NCBI RefSeq assembly: GCF_030253575.1
Contig: NC_080560.1
Span: forward strand, 8,180,501 to 8,244,500
Length of the DNA stretch: 64,000 nt
DNA from: Rhododendron vialii
Taxonomy: Eukaryota; Streptophyta; Magnoliopsida; Ericales; Ericaceae
Direction of reading: 5' to 3'
Shown here: piece by piece, positions 13,560 through 26,163 of the stretch
Numbering within the stretch: the first letter of the stretch is position 1
Layout of the letters: the number at the start of each line of letters is the position of its first letter
Program-made: the position numbers and the translations under genes
The notes under the pieces: generated by a model
Seen by the model: the letters and a program-made list of their open reading frames with translations, nothing else
Told to the model about the DNA's origin: nothing
Databases searched by the model: none

Positions 13560-13639
13560 GAGCGTTTCGAGGTCACAAAAAAAGACACTATATCTCAACC
13601 ATTAAAGCCAATGGCTACGATTAAAATTTCACAAAGAAT

Positions 13640-13935
13640 TACTCATGGCTGGGCCGTGAAGAATTACTTTGGTCGCAAAGAATTACTCTTGGCTGCACAT
13701 GATTACTTTACTTTTGGCCACACAGAATTACTTTTGGCTGTAAATTAAGAATTGCAATACCATAAATCATTCTTGGCGGCCAAGAGTAATTGTGTGCAGT
13801 CAAAAGAAATTCTTCGCGGCCAAGAGTAATTCATCGTGTCCAGAAGTAATTCTTTGCGGCCAAGAAGAGTAATTTATCGTAGTCAGGAGTAATTCTTTAC
13901 AACCAATAGTAATTCTTTGCGACAAATTCTTTTTA
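13640..13935. repeat. Short-unit array in two opposing orientations
   Basis: Units of about 24-30 bases resembling AAGAATTACTCTTGGCTGC repeat three to four times up to about 13745. From about 13770 the complement, resembling GCGGCCAAGAGTAATTC, repeats about six times. The whole therefore forms a large imperfect palindrome built from tandem units. It is non-coding, and its origin is unknown. Confidence 0.75.
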
Positions 13936-13990
13936 GCTACTAGGTAAAAGAATAAAATTGTTGGTCAATACAACTTGAGCTGCACCACCG

Positions 13991-14240
13991 AAGGTGGTAG
14001 CCTAGTTGGCAAAGGTGAGTGGCTTAATGCCCTTCCTTTCCATACACCGACCTTGGTTTGAGTTTGCAAGACTTCGTCTCAGTGCTGGACTTTGTGGATA
14101 GGGCCCTTTGCCAACTATGTATTTAGGTGGTGCTATGGTGTTGGCCTGCTCTTCCGGGCAGTAGCTATGGCTCAACCAAACATTCCACAGCGGGTAAGGA
14201 GCCTCCATGGTCACGCCCAGGAGGGGTTGTTATGCTGGTT
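13991..14240 (+). mobile_element. tRNA-derived SINE-like sequence
   Basis: TAGCCTAGTTGGC resembles a polymerase III A box, and GGTTTGAGTTT about 55 bases later resembles a B box. The unit sits between two microsatellite tracts. I could not define target-site duplications, so the call rests on the box pair alone. Confidence 0.35.
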
Positions 14241-14261
14241 ACCTCTCCCACCCTTTAACAG

Positions 14262-14263
<2 letters not shown>

Positions 14264-14332
<69 letters not shown>
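14264..14332. repeat. (TA)n(CA)n microsatellite
   Basis: TA units followed by CA units, directly bordering the palindromic element that begins near 14343. Confidence 0.95.
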
Positions 14333-14342
14333 TTTATATCTA

Positions 14343-14674
14343 ATGAGGGATCCCGCACGGGCTTACCGTGCGGGACTCCCCTTTTCCGATTAAATTGCGA
14401 CGATCCGAACCGCTCAATATGTTCAGAACGTGATTTTAAGGGTATCCTCGAGAAATCAGCAAAAAAAATGATCAGGAAGGGCTAGATCCGAGTAATTTTT
14501 TACTGAACCGTTCAATAAAAAACTATTCGGATCAAACCCTTCCCGATCATTTTTTTTGCTTATTTCTTACGAGTACCCTTAAAATCACGTTCTAATCACT
14601 TTGAGCAGCTCGGATCGTTCCAATTTGATTGGGAAAAGGGAGTCTCGCACGGTAAGCCCGTGTAGGATCCCTTA
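14343..14674. mobile_element. Palindromic element copy A, microsatellite-bordered
   Basis: About 330 bp folding back along its full length. GAGGGATCCCGCACGGGC opens it and the inverted counterpart of the same word closes it. The inner marks AGAACGTGATTTTAAGGGTA and GATCAGGAAGGGCT are each matched by inverted copies on the other half. (TA)n(CA)n lies on the left and (CT)n(TA)n on the right. It is non-coding. Three further copies lie at 14716, 25360 and 25751. Confidence 0.8.
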
Positions 14675-14715
14675 TGGGAACCGAACTCTCTCTCTCTCTC
14701 TCTCTATATATATAT

Positions 14716-15038
14716 TCATTTTATTAAAATGCGAGACTCCCCTTCCCGATTGAATTTCGATGATCCGAGCCGCTCAAAGTTAACAGAACAAGATTTTAAG
14801 GGTCCCCGTTAGAAATCAGCAAAACAAATGACCGGGAAGGGCTTCATCCGAGCAGTTTTCATTGAACGGTTAAAAAAAAACTGCTCGGATGACGCCCTTC
14901 CCGGTCATTTTTTTTGCTGATTTCTCGCAAGGACCCTTAAAATTACGTTCTGCACACATTGAATGGTTCAGATTTTCAAAATTTGATCGGGAAATGAAAG
15001 TCCTTCATTTTAACAAAATGAGGGATCCCTCACTTGAA
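14716..15038. mobile_element. Palindromic element copy B
   Basis: The same fold and inner words as copy A (GATTTTAAGGGT, AATCAGCAAAA, GGGAAGGGCTTCATCC with their inverted partners), with different outer ends (CATTTTATTAAAATG). It sits between TA-containing microsatellites, about 40 bases after copy A. Confidence 0.75.
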
Positions 15039-15042
15039 AATT

Positions 15043-15044
<2 letters not shown>

Positions 15045-15110
<66 letters not shown>

Positions 15111-15118
15111 TATACACA
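15045..15118. repeat. (TA)n, (TACA)n and (CA)n microsatellite
   Basis: A compound simple repeat immediately following palindromic copy B. Confidence 0.95.
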
Positions 15119-16189
15119 ACTTGAGCTGTTAGTTTAGATGATATGGAGTTTCATGATCTGTCTAAGATTAAAGATTGTAGGTTTTTTGTTAGAGCCTTTT
15201 GAGTAGACAGAGTTTCAAATTCTACTCTTTACTTGGTTATATGTAATCTTGGAACTATTTTGCTTAATTTACTATTTTTCTAGATTAGTTAAGAAAATAA
15301 GTGCGATTAGGGTGTCACTTTTGAGTGAGTGAACATTCAGAAAATTGAATTCGAGTTAGAATCCTGTATGATTATACATTCTTAATATCTCTAATGCTAT
15401 CCCCGAATGCAACTAATTTGAATTACACAGATTTGGCAACATTTGTTGTGTTAGACTATTTTATGAACTTGGTTAGATGAATTATGTTTGAAGCTTATTC
15501 TTAAAATGACAATTTTCGAGAAGTACATTTTGTTGGAAGAAGGAATATTTTTCTGATTTTTGGTTATTTATAACGCTTCTCTCGCATGAGATGAGACCAT
15601 ACGCTCATTCGGGACTCACCTCATGTGAGATGAAACTAAAAACAACTGTTTGTATCCAAAAAAAATCAAAAAAGTGGATTTTGATAATTCATTTAGACTA
15701 GTTTAACCATGTTTTCCAGGCTTTGTTATTATATTTCAAGTTTATTATGAGCTATTATTCAGGTTTTCTAGATAGTTTTGATTTCCTTCTTATGAATGCA
15801 TTCCTCATTTGTTTAGATTTCTTAATCACCAAATCTTCTAACTTGTAGTATAAAGGTATGGTAGAGGGTTATGATTTATACACGTCAATGAAACCAAAGG
15901 TTATTTACAATTCACTTTTTTAACATAATGTCAGAGCTTGTAATAAACATGTTCAGTTCCTTCTACATAGTCATTCAACATCTCCTTTAAGTTGTGAAGA
16001 TCGAGGACTGGTCATGACATCTGAGAGCCCTAATGACGAATTTCGAAAAGAACCCTCATTTTTCTTTTTGGACTTATATATATTGGATATGGAATTATTA
16101 TTATTATTTTTTGAGCTTACACATTTGCGTCCTCAAATTAGTTTGAGCCCCTAACTTCAATTCTTTTGGGGAGCCTAAGGCGAGATGCC

Positions 16190-16375
16190 GACAAGGGGAT
16201 ACTGTAGAGCGGTCAATCCGGCAGTTCATTTTGGCAAAGGACGACTCGGATCTAAATGAACTTAGATAATTTAAGTTCTTATAGATCCGAGCTGTTCATT
16301 GTTCGGATTAAATTCAAGTTGTCGGTGTCAAAATGGACGGCCGGATCGACCGCCCTAAATCCCTATAGTGCGGGC
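16190..16375. mobile_element. Imperfect foldback MITE
   Basis: GAGCGGTCAATCCGGC near the left end is answered by GCCGGATCGACCGCCC near the right end. The inner words TCGGATCTAAATGAAC and GATCCGAGCTGTTCATT are partly inverted. The ends GGGATA and TATCCC-like are diverged. No target duplication was established. Confidence 0.5.
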
Positions 16376-19300
16376 TGTCTACCAGATTTCCAAATTCATA
16401 GCCTCTTCAGCCTTAGCTCAAAGGGCGACTCTGCCGGCGGGGAACCATATTATTGAGAGTATAAACTCTGGTGTCCATTTTTCATTGATTTAGTCTTTGT
16501 TTGGAAGTTAATTACAACTTGTTGGCGGCTGAAAGTTAGTAATTCGCCTTGCGCTGTCACGATCGATCCACATCCTCTCATACGTGCGTGCCTTATCCTA
16601 ATACTTAGCAGAATCAGAAAAAATAAACAAATCCTGAGCTGTGGAGTGTAAAACCTGGCCGCAGAGCTATCTAGCCATGCACATCTTTTCCACGCCCTAA
16701 TTTGTTTTTATTCCAGCCTAGCTTGTCAACTCCAGTCTCCTTTCCATACCATTTGATGGCTTTAATGTCTTTATCATGATGTTTCAGTATTTTCCGTGAA
16801 CTAATAGTATCTAATTATTATTTCGTTTGATCAGTAACGTGCTCAATAAATTAATAAAATGCCAAGTCTATGAACATAATATGAAAATAATCCGGCTTCC
16901 AAACGGGTTTTAGAGATATATAGTACGGCTTCAAACGTGGCGCTAAAAGCCGGATATCACTTGCCATCCTACTGAACCTCTTATAAAGGGTTTCGGTATG
17001 TAGCCGTAATGGTATCGGGAGTATTGAATGATACATAGCTGGAATCGGGCGTAGCGGTCGTGAATTTTTTAAATTTACTTTGGCTTTAGAGCACGTGAAC
17101 TGGCCCGCGGCGTCTGTAAAGCAAGCAAACAAATCGGAGACAACGCGATACGTATCGGGATTCGGCCGATAAGGGTTTGAATTTTCGGTAGCAGCGGTAT
17201 ACCGAGGTGTAACGATATCAGAGAGCCGAAAAACCTCTACGTCGCGTCTGATAGTTAATAATTCTATAGTAGTAAGACACTCTAGATTTGTCCTTTTCTA
17301 AAGGTGGACTCTCTCTCTCTCTCTCTATAAAGTTGTATGGTGAACTCGAAGTCTCGAACTAGCTAATGTGAAGGCAAATGGCCGCAGAACGTGTAGGAAA
17401 AGAGCATGTGAGAAATTAGACACCGAACGAACTTTTCGAGTTCGGTCCAGCCTCCTGAAACTCATATCAATCTCCAATGCCCCGCTCCTTTAATTTTTAA
17501 ATTTTGTCAAACATCCATTAATGTTAAATTTTTCTAGTAGCTCTAGAGTATTATGGAGGTTTACCACGGCAAGTAACACGTGCGTGCGCTCACGCGTGTG
17601 GAGAACTCGAAGGGTTCGGTTGAGTGGAAGCATAAAGACAATCAGCGGCTCATTCCCCGAGCAAAGCAGGTTCCATTTTCTCCTACCGACGAAAACTATC
17701 GAAGCCACTAGAGATTTTTATATGCTTGTTACTTTAGCGATTCATATATAATCAATTGAGACGACCCTAAGCGGGCCCATATGCCTTGTTATTTCAAAAA
17801 GTAGAAGGAAAATGTATGAAGGTAGAGAGATATTGAGTCACATGTTTCAGGAGGATGCATGCTGCGCTTGATTACAGTATGAAAGCAGAAAGATAGATAG
17901 AGAACTGAAAGAGAAGTCTCAAGCAAAAGGTTAAAGTAGTTAGCTGGTGAAATATCCAACTTTTAAAATTCATTCATGGGTTTGCAACACGCCAATTAAC
18001 CGCCTAAAAAGAAGACTTGTACACGTACATCTAATTTTTATTCACGTATTTAATTGAAGATCAGTCCTACAAATTAATCCTTACTAGAAATCGCTGAATA
18101 ACCTGATTTATCCCCCCCCCCCCCAAAAAAAAAAAAAACACTGAACATATTAAAGGTCAATAAAGTGCGCTTCCATTCTGGATTAATTGGGTATTACATT
18201 AAAACAAAACAAAACAAAAAAAATCGCACAAGAAAATCGTAAAAAATACTATTACGTGGAAAATTTGTTGTTTCAGATTTTCATAGTATTGAATATTTAT
18301 GCATATGATGTGGTATCTAGAGCCAGAGATATTTTTGAAAGATTAGGCCCCCCTTTTTTTGCATCTTTTTGGATTGAAATAGTGAGACTAAAAATCCATC
18401 ATATTTCGTATTATTTTTCCGTATAGCTTTTCTGTTTGTACAATTTTTTTTTTTTGCTAAGCCTATTTGTACATTATTATTGCGAATTTTAAAATAATTA
18501 AGGTGCTCGGCTTGATCAAAATAATCAAATCAAATAACCATAAAATTGTTAATGAAAACCCCTTGAATTCCCTAAAAACAAAGGCAGACGTGCATATCCG
18601 TGTTGTAATGCGTAAATTGATGACTATCGGGGACCTATCTATACTTACTAGCTAGCTAGCTAGCACGGTGTCACAAATTTCATGTGTTTGGTACATATAA
18701 GACTTTTTAGTGCACGTAAACCTGGACCATGTTACTTTTATAAACTCCATAAACTACTACTACTATTTAGTATCGCAAGTATCGTCTGGGTCAGCTTAAT
18801 TACACGCATCTCAAGTACTAATTCTCTCTCTAGTCCGGTTAAAGACAAGTCGTTTCTGCCGAAATTAGAGAATTCACAAAAAACTACTTTCTTACGGCAT
18901 GACCTCAATACTCGAACTTCGGTAAATTTTGGGGGATCAAACTTACCAACCAACCGGATTAATCCTATTGCAAATGAGATTATGAGAGACCCATATCTAG
19001 GTACAGAAAACCAACACCGATCTAGTTTCGTTTCAAACTTCAAACACATATTCAACTTTGAAAGTAAGAGTGTACAACTTGCAGGCTTGCAAATAGAGGT
19101 CTTTTTGCGGTGAAGCTATGTGAAAATCCATCATGCTTATTTCTCTAAATTGAAGAAGAAGAAGAAGATACTAGAAAACATTAATTGGACATGGACTTCC
19201 CAACACATGTTTGGTGATGACTCAAGACTAAAGTACCCTTTGATCTACAAAAGAAAAAAAAAAAAAACAAAAAACAAAAAAAAGAAGAAGAAAGATTCAG

Positions 19301-19743
19301 GAAGAAAACTGGGAATACGTTTGCAGTTAGGTTGACAATGAAGGATGGGTTTAACCTGTTTTCTCACTAGCTAGCTATCGGCAACAAGGCCAACATATAC
19401 TACTCCGTATTTGATAAGCAGAAATTAATGTCTATTGCATTGTTCGAACATAAATAATAATAAAGGCCATATAACTTATAGTATTTTATTTTATATATTG
19501 ATAACTATATAACAATTCCGCAAGTGATCAGCAATAACTATAAAAATAAATGAGCGTGTTTGACTGATTTCCTTTGAAAGGGAATATGGCTCCTCGATGA
19601 CTCGATGGTGTACAAACTGACCTAGGTGGCTGGTTATTGAATATAATGCGACTATATGTATAAGGATTAAATATGCCGGTGCATTTAGCAAATTATATTA
19701 AGCCATTAGATCATGTATATAAAACTCTCTCCTAACCGGTGTG

Positions 19744-20264
19744 CAGGGACGAATTTAGGTGGGGGACACGCAGGGGCATGCACGTACCCCCACTCGAGAC
19801 TAAAATAATTTTGTATATATTAGCGTAATTATAAAAGTGTGCTACTATATAAACATACACACACTTGCATATATCTTGAAAATACACATATATCATTAGT
19901 TTTATGCTCGAATTTCATCATATGCATTTATACTTGTTTCTTTACGAGCTGTTTGTCTATTTGGAGTTATTATTTCTTGATTTTTTTTATATTGAATTGC
20001 CTGGGAGAAATTTTTTAAAATAAAGTCATTAATAGAACTAGCTCGATCATTCTAAAATTTGTCAATGTTCATTTAAAACTAACTTGAAAAATTTTGTGCT
20101 CATTTTTACCTAATATAACTGAAAGTATGTGCTATAAATTATTGTAACTAATGATGAATACCTTAATTTTATATGATTTTACTGTGGTTGACTAAAAAAC
20201 TAAATTTTTGTCATTATGATTAACAAGGTGTCCTTACTAGTCTACATTTCTGAGTCCATTCCTG
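19744..20264. mobile_element. hAT-like non-autonomous element
   Basis: It begins CAGGGACGAATTTAGG and ends GAGTCCATTCCTG, the imperfect complement of that start. The 8 bases outside are CCGGTGTG on the left and CCGGCGCG on the right, a decayed 8-bp hAT target duplication (6 of 8 match). The interior is AT-rich and non-coding. Confidence 0.6.
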
Positions 20265-20618
20265 CCGGCGCGTGACTCTCAAGTGCTACAAAAGGCATTA
20301 CATATTATGTTACGTCTATGGCGGAACTGGTGCGACTTTCGTTGCCCTTTTTTATTTGCCTTCGTGCAGCTGTAATTGGTTTAATAAATGGTCACCATAG
20401 TGACTTTTGAACCTTGAGATAGAGAAACCCGTTTGAACTTCGGGGGAAGAAAAATTGATTGTCTATTATTCTATTGTGTTGTATATAGTAGTATATATAC
20501 AGTACCAAATAAAAAATTAATGCGTGTGTTGAAAACAATGCTGCAGATACTTCAGTTTTGAGACATGCACGTAGGCACCTCATCTTCTCCGACGGCTTTT
20601 ATTGTTTCTGAATACTCG

Positions 20619-20832
20619 GTGTCCGGGTCAGTTTTCGCGTAAATCGACTAATTTTGGAGGTCCAACATCACCACCCACTCAAGGATGGTTCAATAAAATT
20701 GGGGGCCCAAAAAAATTGATAACACATTCAAAGTTTTGAACCTCAGACCATAAGAGAGACCAAAGACTTAATTCCTGGCGGGCTTTGACCATTGAGCCTG
20801 AGCCAATCCCAAGGCCAAGGGGTTGGCTGTTC
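20619..20832 (-). mobile_element. tRNA-derived SINE
   Basis: Read on the minus strand, an A-box-like TGGCTCAGGCTCAATGG is followed by a B-box-like GGTTCAAAAC. The unit ends in the complement of GTGTCCGGGTCAGTTTTCG, a 3' segment shared with the elements at 38975, 44749 and 52246. It is a dispersed family with both polymerase III boxes, so a SINE is the best reading. Confidence 0.6.
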
Positions 20833-22124
20833 CCTAACAGTACGTGACGACTAAACTAAGAAGTCCTCAGTTGAAGGGTCTGCATGCAGTTCCACTCTTT
20901 CCTGTTAAGTCTTAACTGGTTTTTCTTTAGCTGACCAATTAAGAAGGGTACTGTTCAGAGCATTGTCACGTCTAATTTTCGTCTCATATGTCCTCGATAG
21001 TAATTGGTTACAACACTTAAACATGAGAGCACTTAGCAGAGCTAGAGATAGATTGATAAATTAAGTGTTCAAAGGGTCCATGGAGTCAAGATTTTAACTT
21101 GGGACGATTGACGTAATGTACATTGGTTGGTGACAAGAGATGTGGCATGCCATCTCTTTTCTATTCAAACTCAAAATTTCTTGAGTAATACGCATGCGAG
21201 CGTTATAACTCTAGCTATTAATTTTTGTTGATAAAAAAAAAAATTTACTGGCACGGGAAGAGATTTTTTTAAATACATAAGGGCGGCCGGGACCACCACC
21301 ACTTGTGTCCATGGGCTTCATCGTTCGGTCCATTCTGATCAGTCTAAATACTCTACTATAGTATTTTTTAATACTCTACTTTATTTAATTTAACGTCATA
21401 AGTATTCCAGTCTTCTTCAACACAATTACATACTCTACTTATTATTTAATTCGTGTATGATCGTTTCCATTGCGGGGATGAATGTGTTCAGTAATATACA
21501 TAAGTAGTCTTGTGAAGGACTGAACTCCACCAACCAGCTAAGCTGTCTTATTCTAAGGCTAACGTTTGGATGTATATTTCATTTGTCAAAGGAAATTAAA
21601 AAAATGAAAGAAAGGGAGAAATTAAAAAACAGAAGAAAATGGAGTGAGAGTAGAGTTGGAAGTTTTTCTTTTGTTTGGAAGGGTTTATGTATATATAACT
21701 AGTTAAAATTAGTGAGAAAAGAATGAAAACTTATAAGGACATCATGTCCAACAATATTTACTTTTCCGTGGTTAATTACAATTTACAGCATACATAACTG
21801 GGTTGATCTTGTTCGCCAAAAAACTTACAGCATACATGATAGTAATTGAATGCGGAGAGGTCATCTAATTTCAACGCATTTTGTCTTTTTTTTTTATCCA
21901 CCGTTGAACGAGCGATCGATTGTAATTAAAAATGACGGCCATGTACACGAGTATCTAATAACGTGTCCACGTTTCATATGTTTTCTATGTAAATAACGTT
22001 GAGTTTTTTTGGTAATGCAGGGGTATCTAAAGGTCAGCATACTCGCAGCTTGAACTAGATTATGTATAAGATTTCTACTTGCAATTAAATTTGGTGTGAA
22101 TAGTACGAATTGGGAGATTGAGCT

Positions 22125-22265
22125 ATGCAGTCGTGTGCGCAGCACCGTGCTGCGCACCTCCGAGCCATCGGTTTGTCCAACCGTTCATTGTCGAAATGAT
22201 ACTTGAACCGTCGGATGCACGATTCGACTGCTCGAAAGTGCGCAGCATGTCACTGCACAACACTA
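22125..22265. mobile_element. Small foldback MITE
   Basis: GTGTGCGCAGCACCGTG on the left and GTGCGCAGCATGTCACTG on the right bracket internal inverted words CCATCGGTTTGTCCAACCG and GAACCGTCGGATGC. The element is about 140 bp and non-coding. No target duplication was confirmed. Confidence 0.4.
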
Positions 22266-23229
22266 ACCAGAAGTAAATATACATTCATATGCATATGTTT
22301 ATTGTATTCACATCTGTAAATGTAGTTATTCGAGGTTATCTTGTGGAGTATTCTTTGCCTCAGAAAGACGCGCCAACTATCGTCCTATATTGCGGCGGAT
22401 AACTTAATTGGAGTAGCACAGAGACCATACAACTTTTCACACACCTATATGTTTAGCTATTTGTATACTACTTCACAACAAGAATATAAATTAGAGTTGT
22501 GTTCTCATTTAATCCGAGTCGTCAAAATTTTGTCAGCGAACGAAAGCAAAATTTTCAAAGCTCGTTTATGTGTTACTTTGATTTTGTTCTTCTTCTATTC
22601 CTTTCATACAACAGAAAAGATAGAATACATGAAATGAAAATACGAAACTGTCCACTAAACAACAGTGGACGGTCTAAGTTCATTTTTAATGACACGGTCC
22701 ATATTTACAATTAAGTTAGGTTAAGTAGCTTAAAAAGCACTTGCAACGCTAGGCACCGATATTAAATAAAGCTTTTGATAAACTTTTGCACCAAATCTTT
22801 AATTTGTAGGCGCTACGTACTTATTGTCGATATACTTTTTCTTTGGGTCCCTAATTGTTGGAACTTTTTTTCTTGGGTCCCTAATTGTTGGAACCTTTTT
22901 TTCTGTTTCCAACATTACTTTTGCTTTAGCTCACTGTAGTACTCAATCGTCAACACGCTTATAATAGTTTCATTTGTTTTTCAACTCAGTGTTTTTCTTT
23001 TAGTTGAACAAAATGCAATCCTTTCACTCCCGAAATATTGCATTCGCTCATCTAAGCCACCCAAATTTGGTTAATAAAATCTAAATGTTACTCCACATAT
23101 TGAATGTCAATTGATTTTAGGTTGGAATCGTTCAAAAAATCTAACAGTCGATATTGGATTCTTAACCAATTAACTAATTTAGGTTTATTTAAAAAACAAT
23201 ACTGAGTTGGTCTAGTAGCTAGAGCGCTT

Positions 23230-23410
23230 TTGGTGCAAATAGGGTATAGTCCACATGATACCCGATCGTGCATCCGAGTCGTCCAAACGTATTTTGGATA
23301 GCCAGGATTTAGTGGCTGAGAAAGAGTAGTCGGTTGAGTAGGAGAGCAAGTCATCCAAAACATGTTTAGACGGTTCGAATGCGCGCTGAACACTGCCACG
23401 TACTACCTAA
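23230..23410. mobile_element. Diverged foldback MITE related to 10139-10294
   Basis: CGTCCAAACGTATTTTGGAT on the left and CATCCAAAACATGTTTAGAC on the right repeat the CCGTC...CATGTTTT words of the 10139 element in opposing order. The copy is diverged and its ends are not defined. Confidence 0.4.
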
Positions 23411-24656
23411 TTTACACCCAAAAACTTCTCGGGTCACCAATGATGCGAAGCGTGGGGTCGGACATGGCCAGGTCGTACTGGTTATGGGACCCGCAAACCG
23501 TCACCCGGGTGGGCCGGGAAGTCCAATGAAATTCGTTGACTAAAGAAAGACCTTTCCAATTTGTTCGCATCGAAAAGGCCTAGATGGACTGTGCTAGGAA
23601 TTTTACCAAAAAGGGGCTACATAGGGTCAGTGGGTCACGGGGAGGAAGTGCCGGGCCAATTGGGGCGGTGAATTTTTTGCAACGCGTCTTTGTCAATCTT
23701 TGACAAAAGCTGGACGCAATCAATTCCATGACCAAAATTTCCCCACTCCAAAATCCCCACGGTCGACCGGAAAATTATTACTCGAAAATTACTGGACAAT
23801 CACGGGGCATGGATACTTTATTTCATAATGCTATCCGTAATCGCGTATTTTTGTGAGGTCTATGACGAAAAACATATCAAATTATACGTGATTGGTTTCG
23901 TTACAACGAATAATGTATGTTCTACTAGCATTACAACAACAACGACGACAACAACAATAGAAAAATTCATATAGTCCGCAACTATTGGGGGTATGAGTAG
24001 GGAAGAATTGAAGATAGACTTAACTTTTGACAATATACGCAAAGTGGTTGTTTTTAGAATACCACTTAAACAATGGTCCCTCTATACTTATTTTGTTGCG
24101 GAATCATATTCCAAATCAAAATCAAATAACATCCGTTCCACGGGCATTGAATCTTTAGGAGTAATTAGTGGAAGTTGATCTCCGCCACTTGGCCAGGCCA
24201 ACTCTAGGCTGGTGCCGTTTTTAGCTTTAGCATCACTTTTGTCAAGGCCCTAGGTTAGCTCTAGCTTTAGTCCACCAACACTCAATTTCCTTTCTATTAT
24301 TTTTTTTCCTCCCCTAAGTCTAGCATAAATCTTCTTGGTTCTCCTTAGTTTGATTTGCAAGGGTTAATTATCATTTGCACTCCTATACTTTTACTCATAG
24401 GCTAATTTGCAAACCTCATTTTTTTTTTAAATGTAATGGTCGACACCCCTTCCACTTGAGGTGAGATGTCAATACCCTTTCTATGTCCACTTTGTGTTAC
24501 GTCTTAGCGAGGCTCAGATATCTCCATGTAACGCTGTTTTAAGAGTTCTAACTTTCAAGTAATTTCTCACCCCATCTTCAAAGTTGGTCCTGGGCTAGAG
24601 GTGGCCTTAGCCTCCTTAGAAATTGTAAACGATAGGGTCCTAACCATTTTTTAGTA

Positions 24657-24933
24657 CTCCATTCGTCCCTTTTTAAATATCTTAGTTTGATAAACACACA
24701 GTTTTGAGAGTCAACTTTCACCTATATTTTACACTTTTCTCTCCAATACACTTTTTACATCATTTTTTACCTCCACTTTTCAAAATTATCCTCCGCTTTA
24801 TACTTTCCACATCAACTTTACATTCACTTTCCAAAATTATCCTCCACTTTACCAATTAACTTTTCAAAAATGGACACTTATTTTTGGACAGCCCAAAATG
24901 AAATAGTGGACATTTAAATAGGGACGGATGGAG
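24657..24933. mobile_element. Stowaway MITE
   Basis: The ends CTCCATTCGTCCC and GGGACGGATGGAG are inverted repeats with TA on both sides, in a 277-bp AT-rich non-coding element. Confidence 0.82.
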
Positions 24934-24960
24934 TATCCAACATATAAGCCCAAAATTAAA

Positions 24961-25092
24961 GGGAAAATGACGGCCAAAGATGTGTTCTGATAATTATAAC
25001 TTGCCAAGGACATGCTGAGAACATTTGTTAATGCTGAAAATATTTTTGGCGAGTATTAATTATAAAAGCACAGCTTGGACCGTCATTTTCCC
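24961..25092. mobile_element. Short Mutator-type MITE
   Basis: A 132-bp element with ends GGGAAAATGACGGCCAAAG and the near complement of the same word. It is flanked by the perfect 9-bp duplication AAAATTAAA (24952-24960 and 25093-25101). The 9-bp duplication points to the Mutator superfamily. Confidence 0.82.
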
Positions 25093-25312
25093 AAAATTAA
25101 AATTAGGGACCCTTCGAATTCCGTTTTAGGCCCCAAAGTTTACGCCGGCCTTGCCCATCCTCCTCCTTGTTGAAAAAAGAGGGAAGGTGTAACTTTTTAT
25201 AGTGCCATATATAGTAGTATCCATGCACACATCCTCCTCCTTTCTCATAAAAATAAGTTCACACAAGTATGCAAAGCGAGATTTGAAGAAGTAAGAAGGT
25301 CATGGTGTGTGT

Positions 25313-25315
<3 letters not shown>

Positions 25316-25347
<32 letters not shown>
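25316..25347. repeat. (TA)n microsatellite
   Basis: A pure TA run bordering palindromic copy C. Confidence 0.95.
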
Positions 25348-25350
<3 letters not shown>

Positions 25351-25359
25351 TCATTTTCA

Positions 25360-25715
25360 AATGAGGAGGTCCTTATTTTAGTTAAAATAAGGACCTCTCC
25401 ATTTCTCCCATTTTCAGTTCGAATTTCAATGATCCGAGCCGCTCAATGTGTTTAGAACGTGATTTTAAGAGTACCCGTGTGAAATTAGCAAAAAAAATGA
25501 CCGGGAAGGGCTTCATCTGAGCAGTTTTTATTTGAACCGTTTGATAAAATATAAACAAAAACTGCTCGGATGAAGCCTTTTCGGTCATTTTTTTTTGCTG
25601 ATTTCTCGCGGGTACCCTTAAAATCATGTTCTGAACATGTTGAGCGGCTTGGATTATCGAAATTCTATCGGAAAAGGGAGGTCCTTATTTTATTAAGTTA
25701 AGGTGGTCCTTATTT
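25360..25715. mobile_element. Palindromic element copy C
   Basis: Shares GATTTTAAGAGTACCCG, AGCAAAAAAAATGACCGG and GGGAAGGGCTTCATC, plus the inverted partners, with copies A and B. Its outer ends carry AGGTCCTTATTTTA repeated in both orientations. It is bordered by (TA)n on the left and (TA)n(CA)n on the right. Confidence 0.75.

Positions 25716-25750
<35 letters not shown>
25716..25750. repeat. (TA)n(CA)n microsatellite
   Basis: A simple repeat lying between palindromic copies C and D. Confidence 0.95.
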
Positions 25751-26110
25751 TTAGGATCTAATGAGGGATCCCGCACGACCTTACCTTGTGGGACTTCCCT
25801 TTCCCGATCGAATTTTGACGATTTGAGCCGTTCAATGTGTTCAGAACGTGATTTTAAGAGTATTTGCGAGAAATCAGCAAAAAAAATTGATTGGGAAGGG
25901 CTTGATCCGAGCAGTTTTTTACTGAACCATTCAATAAAAAACTGTTCAGATCAAGCCTTTCCCGATCATTTTTTTTGCTGATTTCTAATTGGTATCCTTA
26001 AAATCAAGTTCTGATAAATTTGAGCGGCTCGGATCGTCGTAATTTGATCGAAAAAGGGGAGTCTCGCACGGTAAGGCTGTGCGGGATCCCTTAGGAGATC
26101 CGGACTAACA
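25751..26110. mobile_element. Palindromic element copy D
   Basis: Closest to copy A. GAGGGATCCCGCACG opens it, the inverse of GTGCGGGATCCCTTA closes it, and the inner words around GTTCAGAACGTGATTTTAAG are shared. A long (TA)n tract (26115-26159) follows at once. Confidence 0.8.
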
Positions 26111-26112
26111 CA

Positions 26113-26114
<2 letters not shown>

Positions 26115-26159
<45 letters not shown>
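26115..26159. repeat. (TA)n microsatellite
   Basis: A TA run of about 45 bases at the right border of palindromic copy D. Confidence 0.95.

Positions 26160-26163
<4 letters not shown>

Noticed and set aside
18682-19113. A 143-codon frame with a hydrophobic N-terminal stretch
   Set aside because: No motif, no splice partners and no similarity I recognise. Chance frames of this size occur in 18 kb of AT-rich DNA.
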